From the NCBI GenBank assembly GCA_019744775.1, contig JAIETZ010000008.1, positions 1 through 64,000 of the forward strand: a DNA stretch of 64,000 nt, written 5' to 3'. The notes below the pieces were generated by a model, which saw nothing but the letters and a program-made list of their open reading frames with translations, was not told where the DNA came from and did no database searches. Positions 41,892 through 49,891 of the stretch are shown here, one piece after another (positions within the stretch are counted from its first letter, which is position 1; every line of letters begins with the position of its first letter). This DNA comes from Candidatus Obscuribacterales bacterium. Its GTDB lineage: Bacteria > Cyanobacteriota > Vampirovibrionia > Obscuribacterales > Obscuribacteraceae. The translations under genes and the position numbers were made by a program.

Positions 41892-42632
41892 TTACAATGC
41901 ATCAAACCCGGGCGGGGCGGCTTCTGCTTCGCCTTCGGGGAGATCGTCTTTGTCCGTGTGCGTCGGCACCGCTTTCGGTGGTGCTTTCTTAAATGCTTCG
42001 ATATTACGAGCCGCTGCCATCTGCACGCCGGCTGTCCTCATCGCTTTTACGTAATCAGGCACTTCTTTAAGAAAGGCCATCGGGTCAACATACTGGCGGT
42101 CAGGCCACAGAAGCACTGTGTAGTGAACATGGACGCCGGTTGATCTCCCTGTAGAGCCAGCGTAGCCTACAACCGTGCCGCGGCGAATCCACTGATTTGG
42201 CAGAACGAAATACGCATTCATGTGGCCCGTAATCGTGCTCAAGTTAAAAGCCGGATGATAGACCTCAACGGCAACACCAAGATTGCCGCGCCAACCAACG
42301 CGGGTTACGATTCCATCGAGTAGACAATAGACTTTGTCATTGAGTTTTGCGCTGAGGTCAACGCCGCTGTGAAAAGAACCGTGCTGTCCTGTCACTGGGT
42401 GCGTTCGATAACCGGCATTAGATGTAACAAGTCCCATTCCCACAGGTGAGTACGCCAAATCGTCGCGCAAAGGTGCCCACATCAGCCACGGGCGATAATA
42501 CGGATCGCTAATAGCTGGACGAGCTGGTGCCGTTGGCTTAGCCACCGGCTTGCTCCAGGCGAGTGACTGGGTTGCAGCTGCAAACAATGCGGCAATAACC
42601 AGGAGTTTAACGGATCTAGATGGACGCGTCAT
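41892..42632 (-). CDS. Secreted M23-family peptidase (LytM-like)
   Basis: A 246-residue protein with a signal peptide (VKLLVIAALFAAATQSLAWS). The peptidase domain has the zinc ligands in GSFHSGVDLSAK (HxxxD) and the HVHY motif near residue 170 (STGVHVHYTVLL), and the GYRTHPVTGQ lead-in common to M23 enzymes. Such enzymes cut peptidoglycan cross-links. A Lys/Pro and then acidic tail covers residues 205-246. The ATG has almost no ribosome site and lies 29 bp after the gatB stop on the same strand, so it may rely on translation from gatB. Confidence 0.9.
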   Translation of the reverse strand: MTRPSRSVKLLVIAALFAAATQSLAWSKPVAKPTAPARPAISDPYYRPWLMWAPLRDDLAYSPVGMGLVTSNAGYRTHPVTGQHGSFHSGVDLSAKLNDKVYCLLDGIVTRVGWRGNLGVAVEVYHPAFNLSTITGHMNAYFVLPNQWIRRGTVVGYAGSTGRSTGVHVHYTVLLWPDRQYVDPMAFLKEVPDYVKAMRTAGVQMAAARNIEAFKKAPPKAVPTHTDKDDLPEGEAEAAPPGFDAL

Positions 42633-42661
42633 TTTTCAAACTTACCACGAATTGAAACTCG

Positions 42662-44092
42662 CTACTTCAACATTTCATCGAGCAATTTGTTGACTATTTG
42701 TGGATTGGCTTTGCCTTTCGTAGCTTTCATTGCCTCACCAAAGAAATACTGACGCAATTTGGTCTTACCACTTCGGAATTCTTCCAGTTGTCCCGGATTG
42801 TCATTGATGATTTTGGCGACTGTGTCTTTCAAACCGGCTTCATCACTAATTTGCGCGAGACCTTTTTCTTTAATGACGTCTTCAACGTTGCCTGCTTTCG
42901 CAAGAATTTCTGCAAGCACTTGTTTGGCTGTCGTTGAACTTAAAACACCCTTGCCGATTGCATCCACCAAATCACGCACATTTTCCGGTGTCATTGGTGT
43001 TTCATTGATGTCTAGCTTGTTCTCTTTTAAATGAGCTGTTACCGGGCCTATTAACCAGTTGGCTGCTTGTTTTGCAGGCGTGCCAAGCTTCAAAACAACA
43101 TCGAAGAAATCGCTTAGTTCTTTGGAGTCAACTAAAACTATGGCATCGTCTAGAGAGAGTTGTGATTGCTCGACATAACGAGTACGTCTTGCTTCAGGCA
43201 ATTCCGGTAATGTCTTTCTGATTTCTTCAACCCAGGCGCGATCAATTGCAAGTGGCACCAGATCCGGCTCCGGGAAATATCTGTAATCATGCGCTTCTTC
43301 TTTTGAGCGCATAGGGAATGTTGTCCCAGTTGATTCATTCCACAGTCGTGTCTCTTGTACAACACGTTCGCCTTTATCTAATAATTCACTTTGGCGCTCA
43401 ATCTCTGATTGAATTGCTCTTTGCACAGCGCGGAAGCTGTTCATGTTTTTGATTTCAGCCTTGGTGCCGAATTCTTTTTGTCCGACTGGACGAATGGATA
43501 CGTTGGCGTCGCAACGGAAGCTTCCTTCTTCTAGGTTGCCGTCGCAAATGTCGATGTAGCGCACAATAGTGCGTAGCTCTTCTAGATATGCGCGCGCTTC
43601 TTCCGGTGAGCGCATGTCAGGTTCGCTGACAATTTCTAAAAGCGCAATCCCACAGCGATTGTAATCAGCCAAGCTGTAGTCGGATCCATGCAAGCCGGCC
43701 GCGCCTGCGTGTACTAATTTGCCGGCGTCTTCTTCCAGGTGCGCTCGGTGAATGCGCAGTTTTTTACCATTGATAGTTAGATGACCGCCAAGACAAACAG
43801 GTTGATCGAATTGTGATATTTGATAGTCTTTAGGCAAGTCTGGATAGAAGTAATTTTTGCGATCGAATTTGCTTGTTTCGGATATTTCGCAATTCAAAGC
43901 GAGTCCAGTTCTAATGGCGAACTCCACTGCACGCTTGTTTAAAACAGGTAATACACCGGGCATGCCTAAACAAACAGGACACACGTGATCATTTGGATTG
44001 CCGCCGAAGTCGGTGGGGCAACCGCAAAAGATTTTTGACTTTGTCTTGAGTTGTGCGTGCACCTCAAGACCAATTACTGCTTCGTATTTCAC
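42662..44092 (-). CDS. gatB: Asp/Glu-tRNA amidotransferase subunit B
   Basis: A 476-residue protein, full length for GatB, which transamidates Glu-tRNA(Gln) and Asp-tRNA(Asn) with GatA and GatC. Motifs are YEAVIGLEVHAQLKT at the start, IFCGCPTDFGGNPNDHVCPV (zinc Cys), FDRKNYFYPDLPKDYQISQF, HLEEDAGKLVH and the C-terminal tRNA-binding YqeY-like domain. gatA and gatC are not in the window. A REP palindrome sits just before the start. The M23 gene follows. Confidence 0.96.
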   Translation of the reverse strand: MKYEAVIGLEVHAQLKTKSKIFCGCPTDFGGNPNDHVCPVCLGMPGVLPVLNKRAVEFAIRTGLALNCEISETSKFDRKNYFYPDLPKDYQISQFDQPVCLGGHLTINGKKLRIHRAHLEEDAGKLVHAGAAGLHGSDYSLADYNRCGIALLEIVSEPDMRSPEEARAYLEELRTIVRYIDICDGNLEEGSFRCDANVSIRPVGQKEFGTKAEIKNMNSFRAVQRAIQSEIERQSELLDKGERVVQETRLWNESTGTTFPMRSKEEAHDYRYFPEPDLVPLAIDRAWVEEIRKTLPELPEARRTRYVEQSQLSLDDAIVLVDSKELSDFFDVVLKLGTPAKQAANWLIGPVTAHLKENKLDINETPMTPENVRDLVDAIGKGVLSSTTAKQVLAEILAKAGNVEDVIKEKGLAQISDEAGLKDTVAKIINDNPGQLEEFRSGKTKLRQYFFGEAMKATKGKANPQIVNKLLDEMLK

Positions 44093-44116
44093 TTCTAGCC
44101 TTTCTCTTCAAATTTC

Positions 44117-44139
44117 GGGCGCATGCAATGCGCCCCTAC
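44117..44139 (+). repeat. REP-like palindrome, copy 6
   Basis: Same 23-bp unit, between the MCE-protein gene and gatB. Confidence 0.9.
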
Positions 44140-44152
44140 AAAGGACAACGAG

Positions 44153-45391
44153 TTAGTGGGCTGGTTTCAGATCCACGCCTGCTTGTTGTTCGATTTCATC
44201 TGGTGGAAGTTTTCCCGGGCGACCAATCATCATGTGGAAAAGCGGTGCGCGCTTGCCCAGTATTTGATTGAGTTGACGTGCAGCGATATCCACGTTGTTT
44301 GCGGCCGACTTCATTTTCGCCATTGTTTGTGTGAGATCAGACTTGAAGTTTGCATCCTTCATCATTTCGTCAGCCTTGGTCATCGCATCTTTGGCTGATG
44401 CAACGGCTTCTTTGATGTCTGAGCGCAAGCCTTGATCGTTAGCAACCTTGTCTACGATTTGCATCGATCTGCTGATGTTTTGTGTTGAATCATTGATTTT
44501 TTGCAGCATCGTCAAGATATCGCCACGAATTTGTTGATCACCTAGAGTGGTGTTTAGCTCGTGAACTGTGGCAGAAACAGTGTTGGCTGTTTCGCGAGCC
44601 ATTTGCACAGTTTCTTTTAAATCAGATGAGAGTGCAGGCGAATCCAACAATTTGTTGACTTTGCCTGTGGCACCCCGCATATCGCTAGACAGCAAAGAGA
44701 TGTTGTCCAGGGTGCTGCTGCCGTGCGCAAAAAATTGGCTCGCAGATGAAGCAACTGTGCCAATTTTTCTCGATGTGTCATTAACTGAATCAGCAACGGT
44801 GGCAAATCTGTCCATGTTCTTGTTCAGTTTTACAGAAGCATCAGTCAAGTTCTCCATTGCTTCGCCGGATTTTTCCAGCGCGCGCTCGAAGCTCTTGCCG
44901 CTCTTGCCTGTGGTTATGGTGTTAGCCACCTTTTGAATTTTGGAAGCCACATCGTTGACGATCATCTCAACACGGACAGGATCTTGTCCTAGCACTATCG
45001 CGCCCTCGGCAATAGCTACTGGTTCCGGCTCACCAGGCTTTCTGTCGGGCATGGTTATTTCGATGTACTTGGCGCCGACTAGTCCAAGGGTTTGGATGGT
45101 GAATGTCGACCCGACAGGCACCTTTACGTTTTCCGCGGTGATTTTCAGATATGTGTTGACTTCTGATTGTCGGACTAGCTTGATGTCCTCAACCACGCCG
45201 ACGCGTACGCCGTTGATGTTAACCGTGGCATTCTTATTTAAGCCGGCAACGTCATGGAAGCGGGCAATAAAGCGTTGTGGCGGATGTAGCAGGGAAGCGC
45301 TTTTTAGCCAACCCCATCCCCAGATTAATAGTCCAAGTGCCACTAATGTGAACAGCCCGACCCTGATTTCGTAATTTGCTTTAGTTGCCAT
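44153..45391 (-). CDS. MCE/MlaD-domain protein (lipid transfer)
   Basis: A 412-residue protein with one N-terminal membrane helix (VGLFTLVALGLLIWGWGWL) and an MCE domain at residues about 35-115 (FHDVAGLNKNATVNINGVRVG, then TIQTLGLVGAKYIEI). The remaining 300 residues are predicted helical, with heptad-like stretches (KLNKNMDRFATVADSVND), likely the long coiled stalk seen in MCE proteins that span the periplasm. It is the substrate-binding part of a phospholipid ABC transporter whose ATPase and permeases lie directly upstream. Confidence 0.92.
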   Translation of the reverse strand: MATKANYEIRVGLFTLVALGLLIWGWGWLKSASLLHPPQRFIARFHDVAGLNKNATVNINGVRVGVVEDIKLVRQSEVNTYLKITAENVKVPVGSTFTIQTLGLVGAKYIEITMPDRKPGEPEPVAIAEGAIVLGQDPVRVEMIVNDVASKIQKVANTITTGKSGKSFERALEKSGEAMENLTDASVKLNKNMDRFATVADSVNDTSRKIGTVASSASQFFAHGSSTLDNISLLSSDMRGATGKVNKLLDSPALSSDLKETVQMARETANTVSATVHELNTTLGDQQIRGDILTMLQKINDSTQNISRSMQIVDKVANDQGLRSDIKEAVASAKDAMTKADEMMKDANFKSDLTQTMAKMKSAANNVDIAARQLNQILGKRAPLFHMMIGRPGKLPPDEIEQQAGVDLKPAH

Positions 45392-45445
45392 TTATCCTTC
45401 TCACCTTTTCTGTCTACTGGCTTCCGTTGTTCGTTCAAGTCGTCC

Positions 45446-46210
45446 TTAAACCTTACCGGCTAACATCGGTCCTTCCCGAGTTGCTTTTGCAAACTGGATG
45501 ATATACGGGTTGGTTGAATTCAGGGCCTCGTGAGGCTTACCTTCCCAGACTACCACGCCTTGATTCAATAGGATTGCCCTGTGTGCCGTTCTTGTCCATG
45601 TGGAAAACTGGTGGGTCACCACAATGCCGGCTGCATGCAGCTGCTTTTCCAGCTCAATCATATAGTCTTCAATGACGGTCGACATTACAGGATCCAGACC
45701 CGTGGTCGGTTCATCATAGAGGATAATTTGCGGATCATTGACGATGGCTCTGGCAAAACTAGTCCTCTTTTGTTGTCCACCGGATAGCTGGGTGGGGAAG
45801 GAGTCAATATAATCGGCCAAACCGACTAACGTTAAATCCTCCAAAATTGCTTTATCCTGTTCCCGTTTTGGCAGCTTGCGTTCTCTTAGAGCCAGTGCCA
45901 GGTTTTCCCGAACAGTGAGCGAGTTTAAAAGAGCCGATCCTTGGAAAACCAAGCCGATCTGCTCTGAATTAAGGGTGATTGTGCCTGCATCCGGCTCGAG
46001 TAAGCCCGTGATTAGTTTGAGCAAAGTTGATTTGCCGCAACCCGAAGGACCAATAATAGCGAGCATCTCGCCGGGGAAAACTTCAAAGCTGATGCCTTTT
46101 AAAACTTCTCGCCCGTTGAAGGATTTGCGCAATCCTTCGACCTTAATCATCGGCTCGGAAGCCTTTGAAAATGACGGTAACGAACTAGGTGGTATAGGTT
46201 GGCTTGTCAT
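45446..46210 (-). CDS. Mla-type ABC transporter ATPase (MlaF-like)
   Basis: A 254-residue ATPase. Walker A is IIGPSGCGKSTLLKLI, the signature is QLSGGQQKRTSFARAIVND, Walker B is IILYDEPTTGLDP and the H-loop is VVTHQFST. The SGGQQKR wording and TTGLDPVMS are typical of MlaF/Mce ATPases. It energises lipid movement together with two permeases and the MCE protein. About 20 N-terminal Pro/Ser residues precede the domain; a later in-frame ATG (near 46150) might be the true start. It starts 5 bp after the second permease gene. Confidence 0.93.
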   Translation of the reverse strand: MTSQPIPPSSLPSFSKASEPMIKVEGLRKSFNGREVLKGISFEVFPGEMLAIIGPSGCGKSTLLKLITGLLEPDAGTITLNSEQIGLVFQGSALLNSLTVRENLALALRERKLPKREQDKAILEDLTLVGLADYIDSFPTQLSGGQQKRTSFARAIVNDPQIILYDEPTTGLDPVMSTVIEDYMIELEKQLHAAGIVVTHQFSTWTRTAHRAILLNQGVVVWEGKPHEALNSTNPYIIQFAKATREGPMLAGKV

Positions 46211-46215
46211 TGTTT

Positions 46216-47025
46216 TTAGCGAGGACCTTCATAGGTAAGATCAGTAACGATGTAATTGACGATAAACATAACTGTCATAGACCAGACAACAGACCGCGTA
46301 ACGGCATTACCAACATCAGCGGCACCACCTCTGGTGTTTAGTCCGATGGCGCACGAGTAGAAGATAACGATGGCTGCATTGATAAACGCCTTTAGAAAGT
46401 GCACGAAGAAATCTTGGTCAATCACCATTGCCTTCGCTGAGTCAAGAAATACGCCGAACGAAACGTCAGCGTAAACGAGCGCAATAACCATGCCGGCAAA
46501 AATACCAATGAACATTGCGTAAATAGAAAGCACGGGCATCATCATCATGGCGCCAACGAATCTTGGCACGACAAGAAATTTTATTGGATCTATTCGCATT
46601 ACTTTCAGCGCATCTATTTGCTCCGAAACATTCATCGTTGTCAGTTCGGCTGCGATGGATGAACCAACTCGTCCGGCAACAATGATGGCTGCTGTAATTG
46701 GACCAATCTGTCTAATGAGCGCCAGTGAAACAACGCCGCCAATGGCCGATTCGCCGCCAAATTGCACAAGCTGAATAGCAATTTGCAATGACATGGCAAG
46801 ACCGGTAAATAGTGCCGTTAAGCTGACAATAAGAAATGATTTGACGCCAATGAAGTACGCTTGGCGAATTGATTCTTGCCAATCGATTTGCAATCGCACC
46901 AAGTAATAAAAAGTTTTGGCAATGACGATGCCGACTTGTCCGGCTAGACGAACGCCAATACTAACCCAATCTTCAACTAGAAGATAAGGACTTGCTGCAA
47001 GTTTTTTTGCATCTGATGCTTGCAT
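46216..47025 (-). CDS. MlaE-family permease 1
   Basis: A 269-residue integral membrane protein of the MlaE/YrbE family with about five membrane segments: FLIVSLTALFTGLAMSLQIA, GPITAAIIVAGRVGSSIAAE, FVGAMMMMPVLSIYAMFIGI and a final VVWSMTVMFIVNYIV. It carries the EQIDALKVMRIDP coupling segment that contacts the ATPase. It is clearly paralogous to the permease encoded 4 bp upstream. The start at 47025 was chosen to fit the family length. Confidence 0.92.
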   Translation of the reverse strand: MQASDAKKLAASPYLLVEDWVSIGVRLAGQVGIVIAKTFYYLVRLQIDWQESIRQAYFIGVKSFLIVSLTALFTGLAMSLQIAIQLVQFGGESAIGGVVSLALIRQIGPITAAIIVAGRVGSSIAAELTTMNVSEQIDALKVMRIDPIKFLVVPRFVGAMMMMPVLSIYAMFIGIFAGMVIALVYADVSFGVFLDSAKAMVIDQDFFVHFLKAFINAAIVIFYSCAIGLNTRGGAADVGNAVTRSVVWSMTVMFIVNYIVTDLTYEGPR

Positions 47026-47029
47026 TGTT

Positions 47030-47857
47030 TTAACTCGCGTGCATGGGGCTAAGAGCGGTAATAATGTAATTAACAATGAAAATAATGGTCATCGTCCAAA
47101 CAACGGCACGAGTGGTGGCGTGACCAACATCTTCAGCACCGCCCCTTGCGCTCAGACCAATTGAGCAAGAAAAGAAGATGATGATAGTGGCAAACACCAC
47201 TGATTTGACTATGTGTGTAATGAAATCAGTGCCGACCACTGTTTGTTTGACGGAGTCTAAAAATGTTTCCGGAGGGATATTTGCTTTTACTTGTGCAATG
47301 AAAATAGCGCCGCCCAATCCGAGAAACATTGAATAAATGGAAAGTGCAGGCATCATTACCAGTGCCGCAAGAAATCTTGGAACAACAAGAAACTGTACGG
47401 GGTCAACGCGCATGATTTTCAAAGCATCGATTTGCTCTGATACCACCATGCTGGACAATTCCGCTGCCATCGCTGAACCTACTCGACCGGCGACCATAAC
47501 GCCGGCAGTAATTGGTCCTATTTCGCGAATAAGTGCGAGCGCCACAACACCGCCAACAGCAGTGTCGGCTCCAAAAGCTGCCAACTCTTTGGAAATTTGC
47601 AGAGACATGGCAAAACCGGTAAACAAACCGGTAACGCCGACCACATAAAGCGAACCCAATCCAATCATATTAGCTTGGCGGAAAGCTTCAGGCAGACTAA
47701 GTTCGCCACGAAAGATATAGCGCATTGTCTGCAAGAACATTATTGTGGCTTGTCCCACAAGTTCTAAAACAATGCCAAAGTATTTGTCGAGCAACGCAAG
47801 AGGGTTGGCGACAGTAATGCCGTTAGGTCTATCCATGGGGATATTCATCGCCATCAT
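47030..47857 (-). CDS. MlaE-family permease 2
   Basis: A 275-residue MlaE/YrbE-family permease with the same layout as its neighbour: GVTGLFTGFAMSLQISKELA, GPITAGVMVAGRVGSAMAAE, EQIDALKIMRVDPVQFLVVP and VVWTMTIIFIVNYIITAL. Adjacent permease pairs are known from mycobacterial mce operons (YrbEA/YrbEB), whereas enterobacterial Mla has one. The two may form a heterodimer here. Start uncertain: ATG at 47857 or 47854, or a TTG 90 bp upstream; none has a strong ribosome site. First gene of the four-gene transporter operon. Confidence 0.9.
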   Translation of the reverse strand: MMAMNIPMDRPNGITVANPLALLDKYFGIVLELVGQATIMFLQTMRYIFRGELSLPEAFRQANMIGLGSLYVVGVTGLFTGFAMSLQISKELAAFGADTAVGGVVALALIREIGPITAGVMVAGRVGSAMAAELSSMVVSEQIDALKIMRVDPVQFLVVPRFLAALVMMPALSIYSMFLGLGGAIFIAQVKANIPPETFLDSVKQTVVGTDFITHIVKSVVFATIIIFFSCSIGLSARGGAEDVGHATTRAVVWTMTIIFIVNYIITALSPMHAS

Positions 47858-48100
47858 TGTATTGCTTGTTGGAAAAATTTTCCCCTGGCTGCCAAGGTGT
47901 GGTAGTAAAGAGGTTTGGCACCTCAGTGGGGAAAACCGCCCGGTCAAACCCGCAAACTACCGCCAGATTGGACTTTTTGAAACTTGGCATGGTGGTTTTC
48001 CCAGTGACTTTTCCCTACCTGAAGCTTAGACTCAATCACCTTGGACTAAGTTCCAAATGACGTCTTTGGCTAGGCGTTGGCAAACAAAGGGCGACTCTGA

Positions 48101-48745
48101 ATGAAATCAATGTACGTACGGGATGTTTATAGCGAAAGCGCAATACGCGAAAGCGGATTTGACTCCCGTACAAGTCGCACCCTTTCCAAGGAAGCCTCTG
48201 AATTGGATGAAGAGGCGCGCAAGTATCTCGAGCCCACATTGAACTCTCAAGATAAGCTGGCAATGACCGCCGCTGCCTTTATCGCCGGGTCGCCCCTGGG
48301 TTTCCTTGGCCTCGGCATGACCTTTTTCTTCTGTGATGAAATGGACAATCGCAGGCGCGAAGAATATATGCGCAACATGTCGTTTAACGATCACCAACAA
48401 TTTGCTTTTAATGCAATTGCTTTTAGAGCGGCATTGGCGGATGCCAAAGCAAAAGCCAGTGCGATCCCGATTGAATTAACAGGCGCCGATCGTTTGGTCA
48501 GTATTAAACCAAGAAAACTGACATTGGTAAAAGACAACGTCGTAAATATCGACACTCGCCGCGGCAATCGCCCATATTTTGCACCGAGCAAAAATTTGCG
48601 GGAAGCGAATAAGCTAATTAAGCGCAAAGAATTTTTGGCTGATCAAATTAAGCGTTTGAGCCAAACACAAAACTATCACGCTGTTTGCCGTCTGGCATCC
48701 GAAGTTGAATTGCTGGATAAGGCCATTAAGCGTCTGGGCTACTAG
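48101..48745 (+). CDS. Protein of unknown function with a central TM segment
   Basis: A 214-residue protein. Residues 1-50 are charged (DSRTSRTLSKEASELDEEAR), a hydrophobic stretch (AAAFIAGSPLGFLGLGMTFFF) lies at about 58-78, and the C-terminal half is helical and basic. No family recognised. AAGGG lies 9 nt before the ATG. The 241-residue gene follows after 8 bp, so the two are probably co-translated. Confidence 0.7.
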   Translation: MKSMYVRDVYSESAIRESGFDSRTSRTLSKEASELDEEARKYLEPTLNSQDKLAMTAAAFIAGSPLGFLGLGMTFFFCDEMDNRRREEYMRNMSFNDHQQFAFNAIAFRAALADAKAKASAIPIELTGADRLVSIKPRKLTLVKDNVVNIDTRRGNRPYFAPSKNLREANKLIKRKEFLADQIKRLSQTQNYHAVCRLASEVELLDKAIKRLGY

Positions 48746-48753
48746 GTGTTGCC

Positions 48754-49479
48754 TTGAGAGAATTTAACGAGTCAGCATCTCATAAAAGAACAGTTGCCGA
48801 CGGATTCGTTCGCGAAATTTTCAGTCAGGTGGATGAATACAAGGAAATTTCCCGCGGCAAGAGCTGTCATTCAGGTGCTGGAAAAGACTGTACAGAGACA
48901 TTGAAAAACGTCTTTGACCGTTATGCTCCGGCTCCGGATTCGGAATGCAAAAAGGTTGTAGTGGATAAGCAGCAATTCTTGGACGACTTGAAAAAGGAAA
49001 GCGCTACATTTGCAGCAAAGCTAACACCTCTGCTTAGTTGGGTGGACAAAATCACAGTTGATGGCGATGTTATTGACTTGCACTTTGATTGCAAGCGAGA
49101 GAAAGATAAGCCGCAATGGTTGAGAGAAGGTACACTGGCGGCCGACATTTCTACTCACGGACTTTTCATTCCGGAACACTTACGCTGTCAATTTGTAACT
49201 GTAGACGGAAAGACGCACTTAACCGGTCTTAAGGGATTGGAGATACCGGTGACTGTAGCTGATGTACCAATAAACATCGACAAGATTGCTCTACGTAGTG
49301 CTCGTATATCTGTTGTCGGCGATCGTCTCTGCTTTGAAATTTTAGCTAAAAATCCCGCGCCTTTCTTAGGCAAATTCCTACCTAAGCATAGACAAAGGCC
49401 GGATCCCATACCGTCCGTTGTGTACGTAGACGACGAAGGCAATCTAGAAATGCGCGAGACCTGGCGCAAGCCGGAGTAG
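48754..49479 (+). CDS. Soluble protein of unknown function
   Basis: A 241-residue protein with a TTG start (AGGTG 5 nt upstream). The N-terminal part is polar with four Cys (SCHSGAGKDCTE, SECKK, DCKREK). The C-terminal part has regular short strands (VTVADVPINIDKIALRSARI) suggesting a beta domain. No signal peptide or membrane segment, no recognised family. It is probably the partner of the upstream 214-residue protein. Confidence 0.65.
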   Translation: MREFNESASHKRTVADGFVREIFSQVDEYKEISRGKSCHSGAGKDCTETLKNVFDRYAPAPDSECKKVVVDKQQFLDDLKKESATFAAKLTPLLSWVDKITVDGDVIDLHFDCKREKDKPQWLREGTLAADISTHGLFIPEHLRCQFVTVDGKTHLTGLKGLEIPVTVADVPINIDKIALRSARISVVGDRLCFEILAKNPAPFLGKFLPKHRQRPDPIPSVVYVDDEGNLEMRETWRKPE

Positions 49480-49502
49480 TAGTATCATTGTCATGCTCGT
49501 TT

Positions 49503-49525
49503 GTAGGGGCGCATTGCATGCGCCC
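49503..49525 (-). repeat. REP-like palindrome, copy 7
   Basis: Reverse orientation of the 23-bp unit, 23 bp after the stop of the plus-strand gene. Confidence 0.9.
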
Positions 49526-49578
49526 TTGTTCGGAATGTCAACGCAAGTTGGTTATGCTACATTGGATAGTAAGAGGTT

Positions 49579-49615
49579 GGAAAAAGAGAAGGGTTTACAT
49601 CGTAAATCCTTCTCG
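49579..49615 (-). terminator. Terminator ending the AAA+ gene block
   Basis: GAGAAGGGTTTAC and GTAAATCCTTCTC pair with one G-T pair; the minus strand continues TTTTTCC. It is 8 bp after the stop at 49624. Confidence 0.85.
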
Positions 49616-49623
49616 ATGACGGA

Positions 49624-49872
49624 CTAGGATTTGTCGCGATATCTTTCCAGTCGCTCGCTTTCAATTTGAGCGTAGTTATCTATGGCATGCTGGTACTTTT
49701 GTTCCAGCTTGTCTTGAAGTCCGGCTTCTTCGATTACTTGGTGCATTATTTCGAGGTTGTGCCATACATGCACTTCAGTTGCGTCCATTTTCGATCGGTT
49801 AACAGCTAGTTGGAAATCGGCGTGTTTGCGATTGAAGAGTTGAAACCAGTTTGATCTTCCTAAAATTGGCAT
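49624..49872 (-). CDS. Small protein of unknown function
   Basis: An 82-residue protein, MPILGRSNWFQLFNRKHADF at the start, then a helical acidic/basic body (VWHNLEIMHQVIEEAGLQDK). AGAGGA precedes the ATG at 49872. It begins 19 bp after the AAA+ gene stop and is followed by a terminator, so it is the last gene of that unit. No family recognised. Confidence 0.7.
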   Translation of the reverse strand: MPILGRSNWFQLFNRKHADFQLAVNRSKMDATEVHVWHNLEIMHQVIEEAGLQDKLEQKYQHAIDNYAQIESERLERYRDKS

Positions 49873-49891
49873 AGTTATATCCTCTTGTGAC

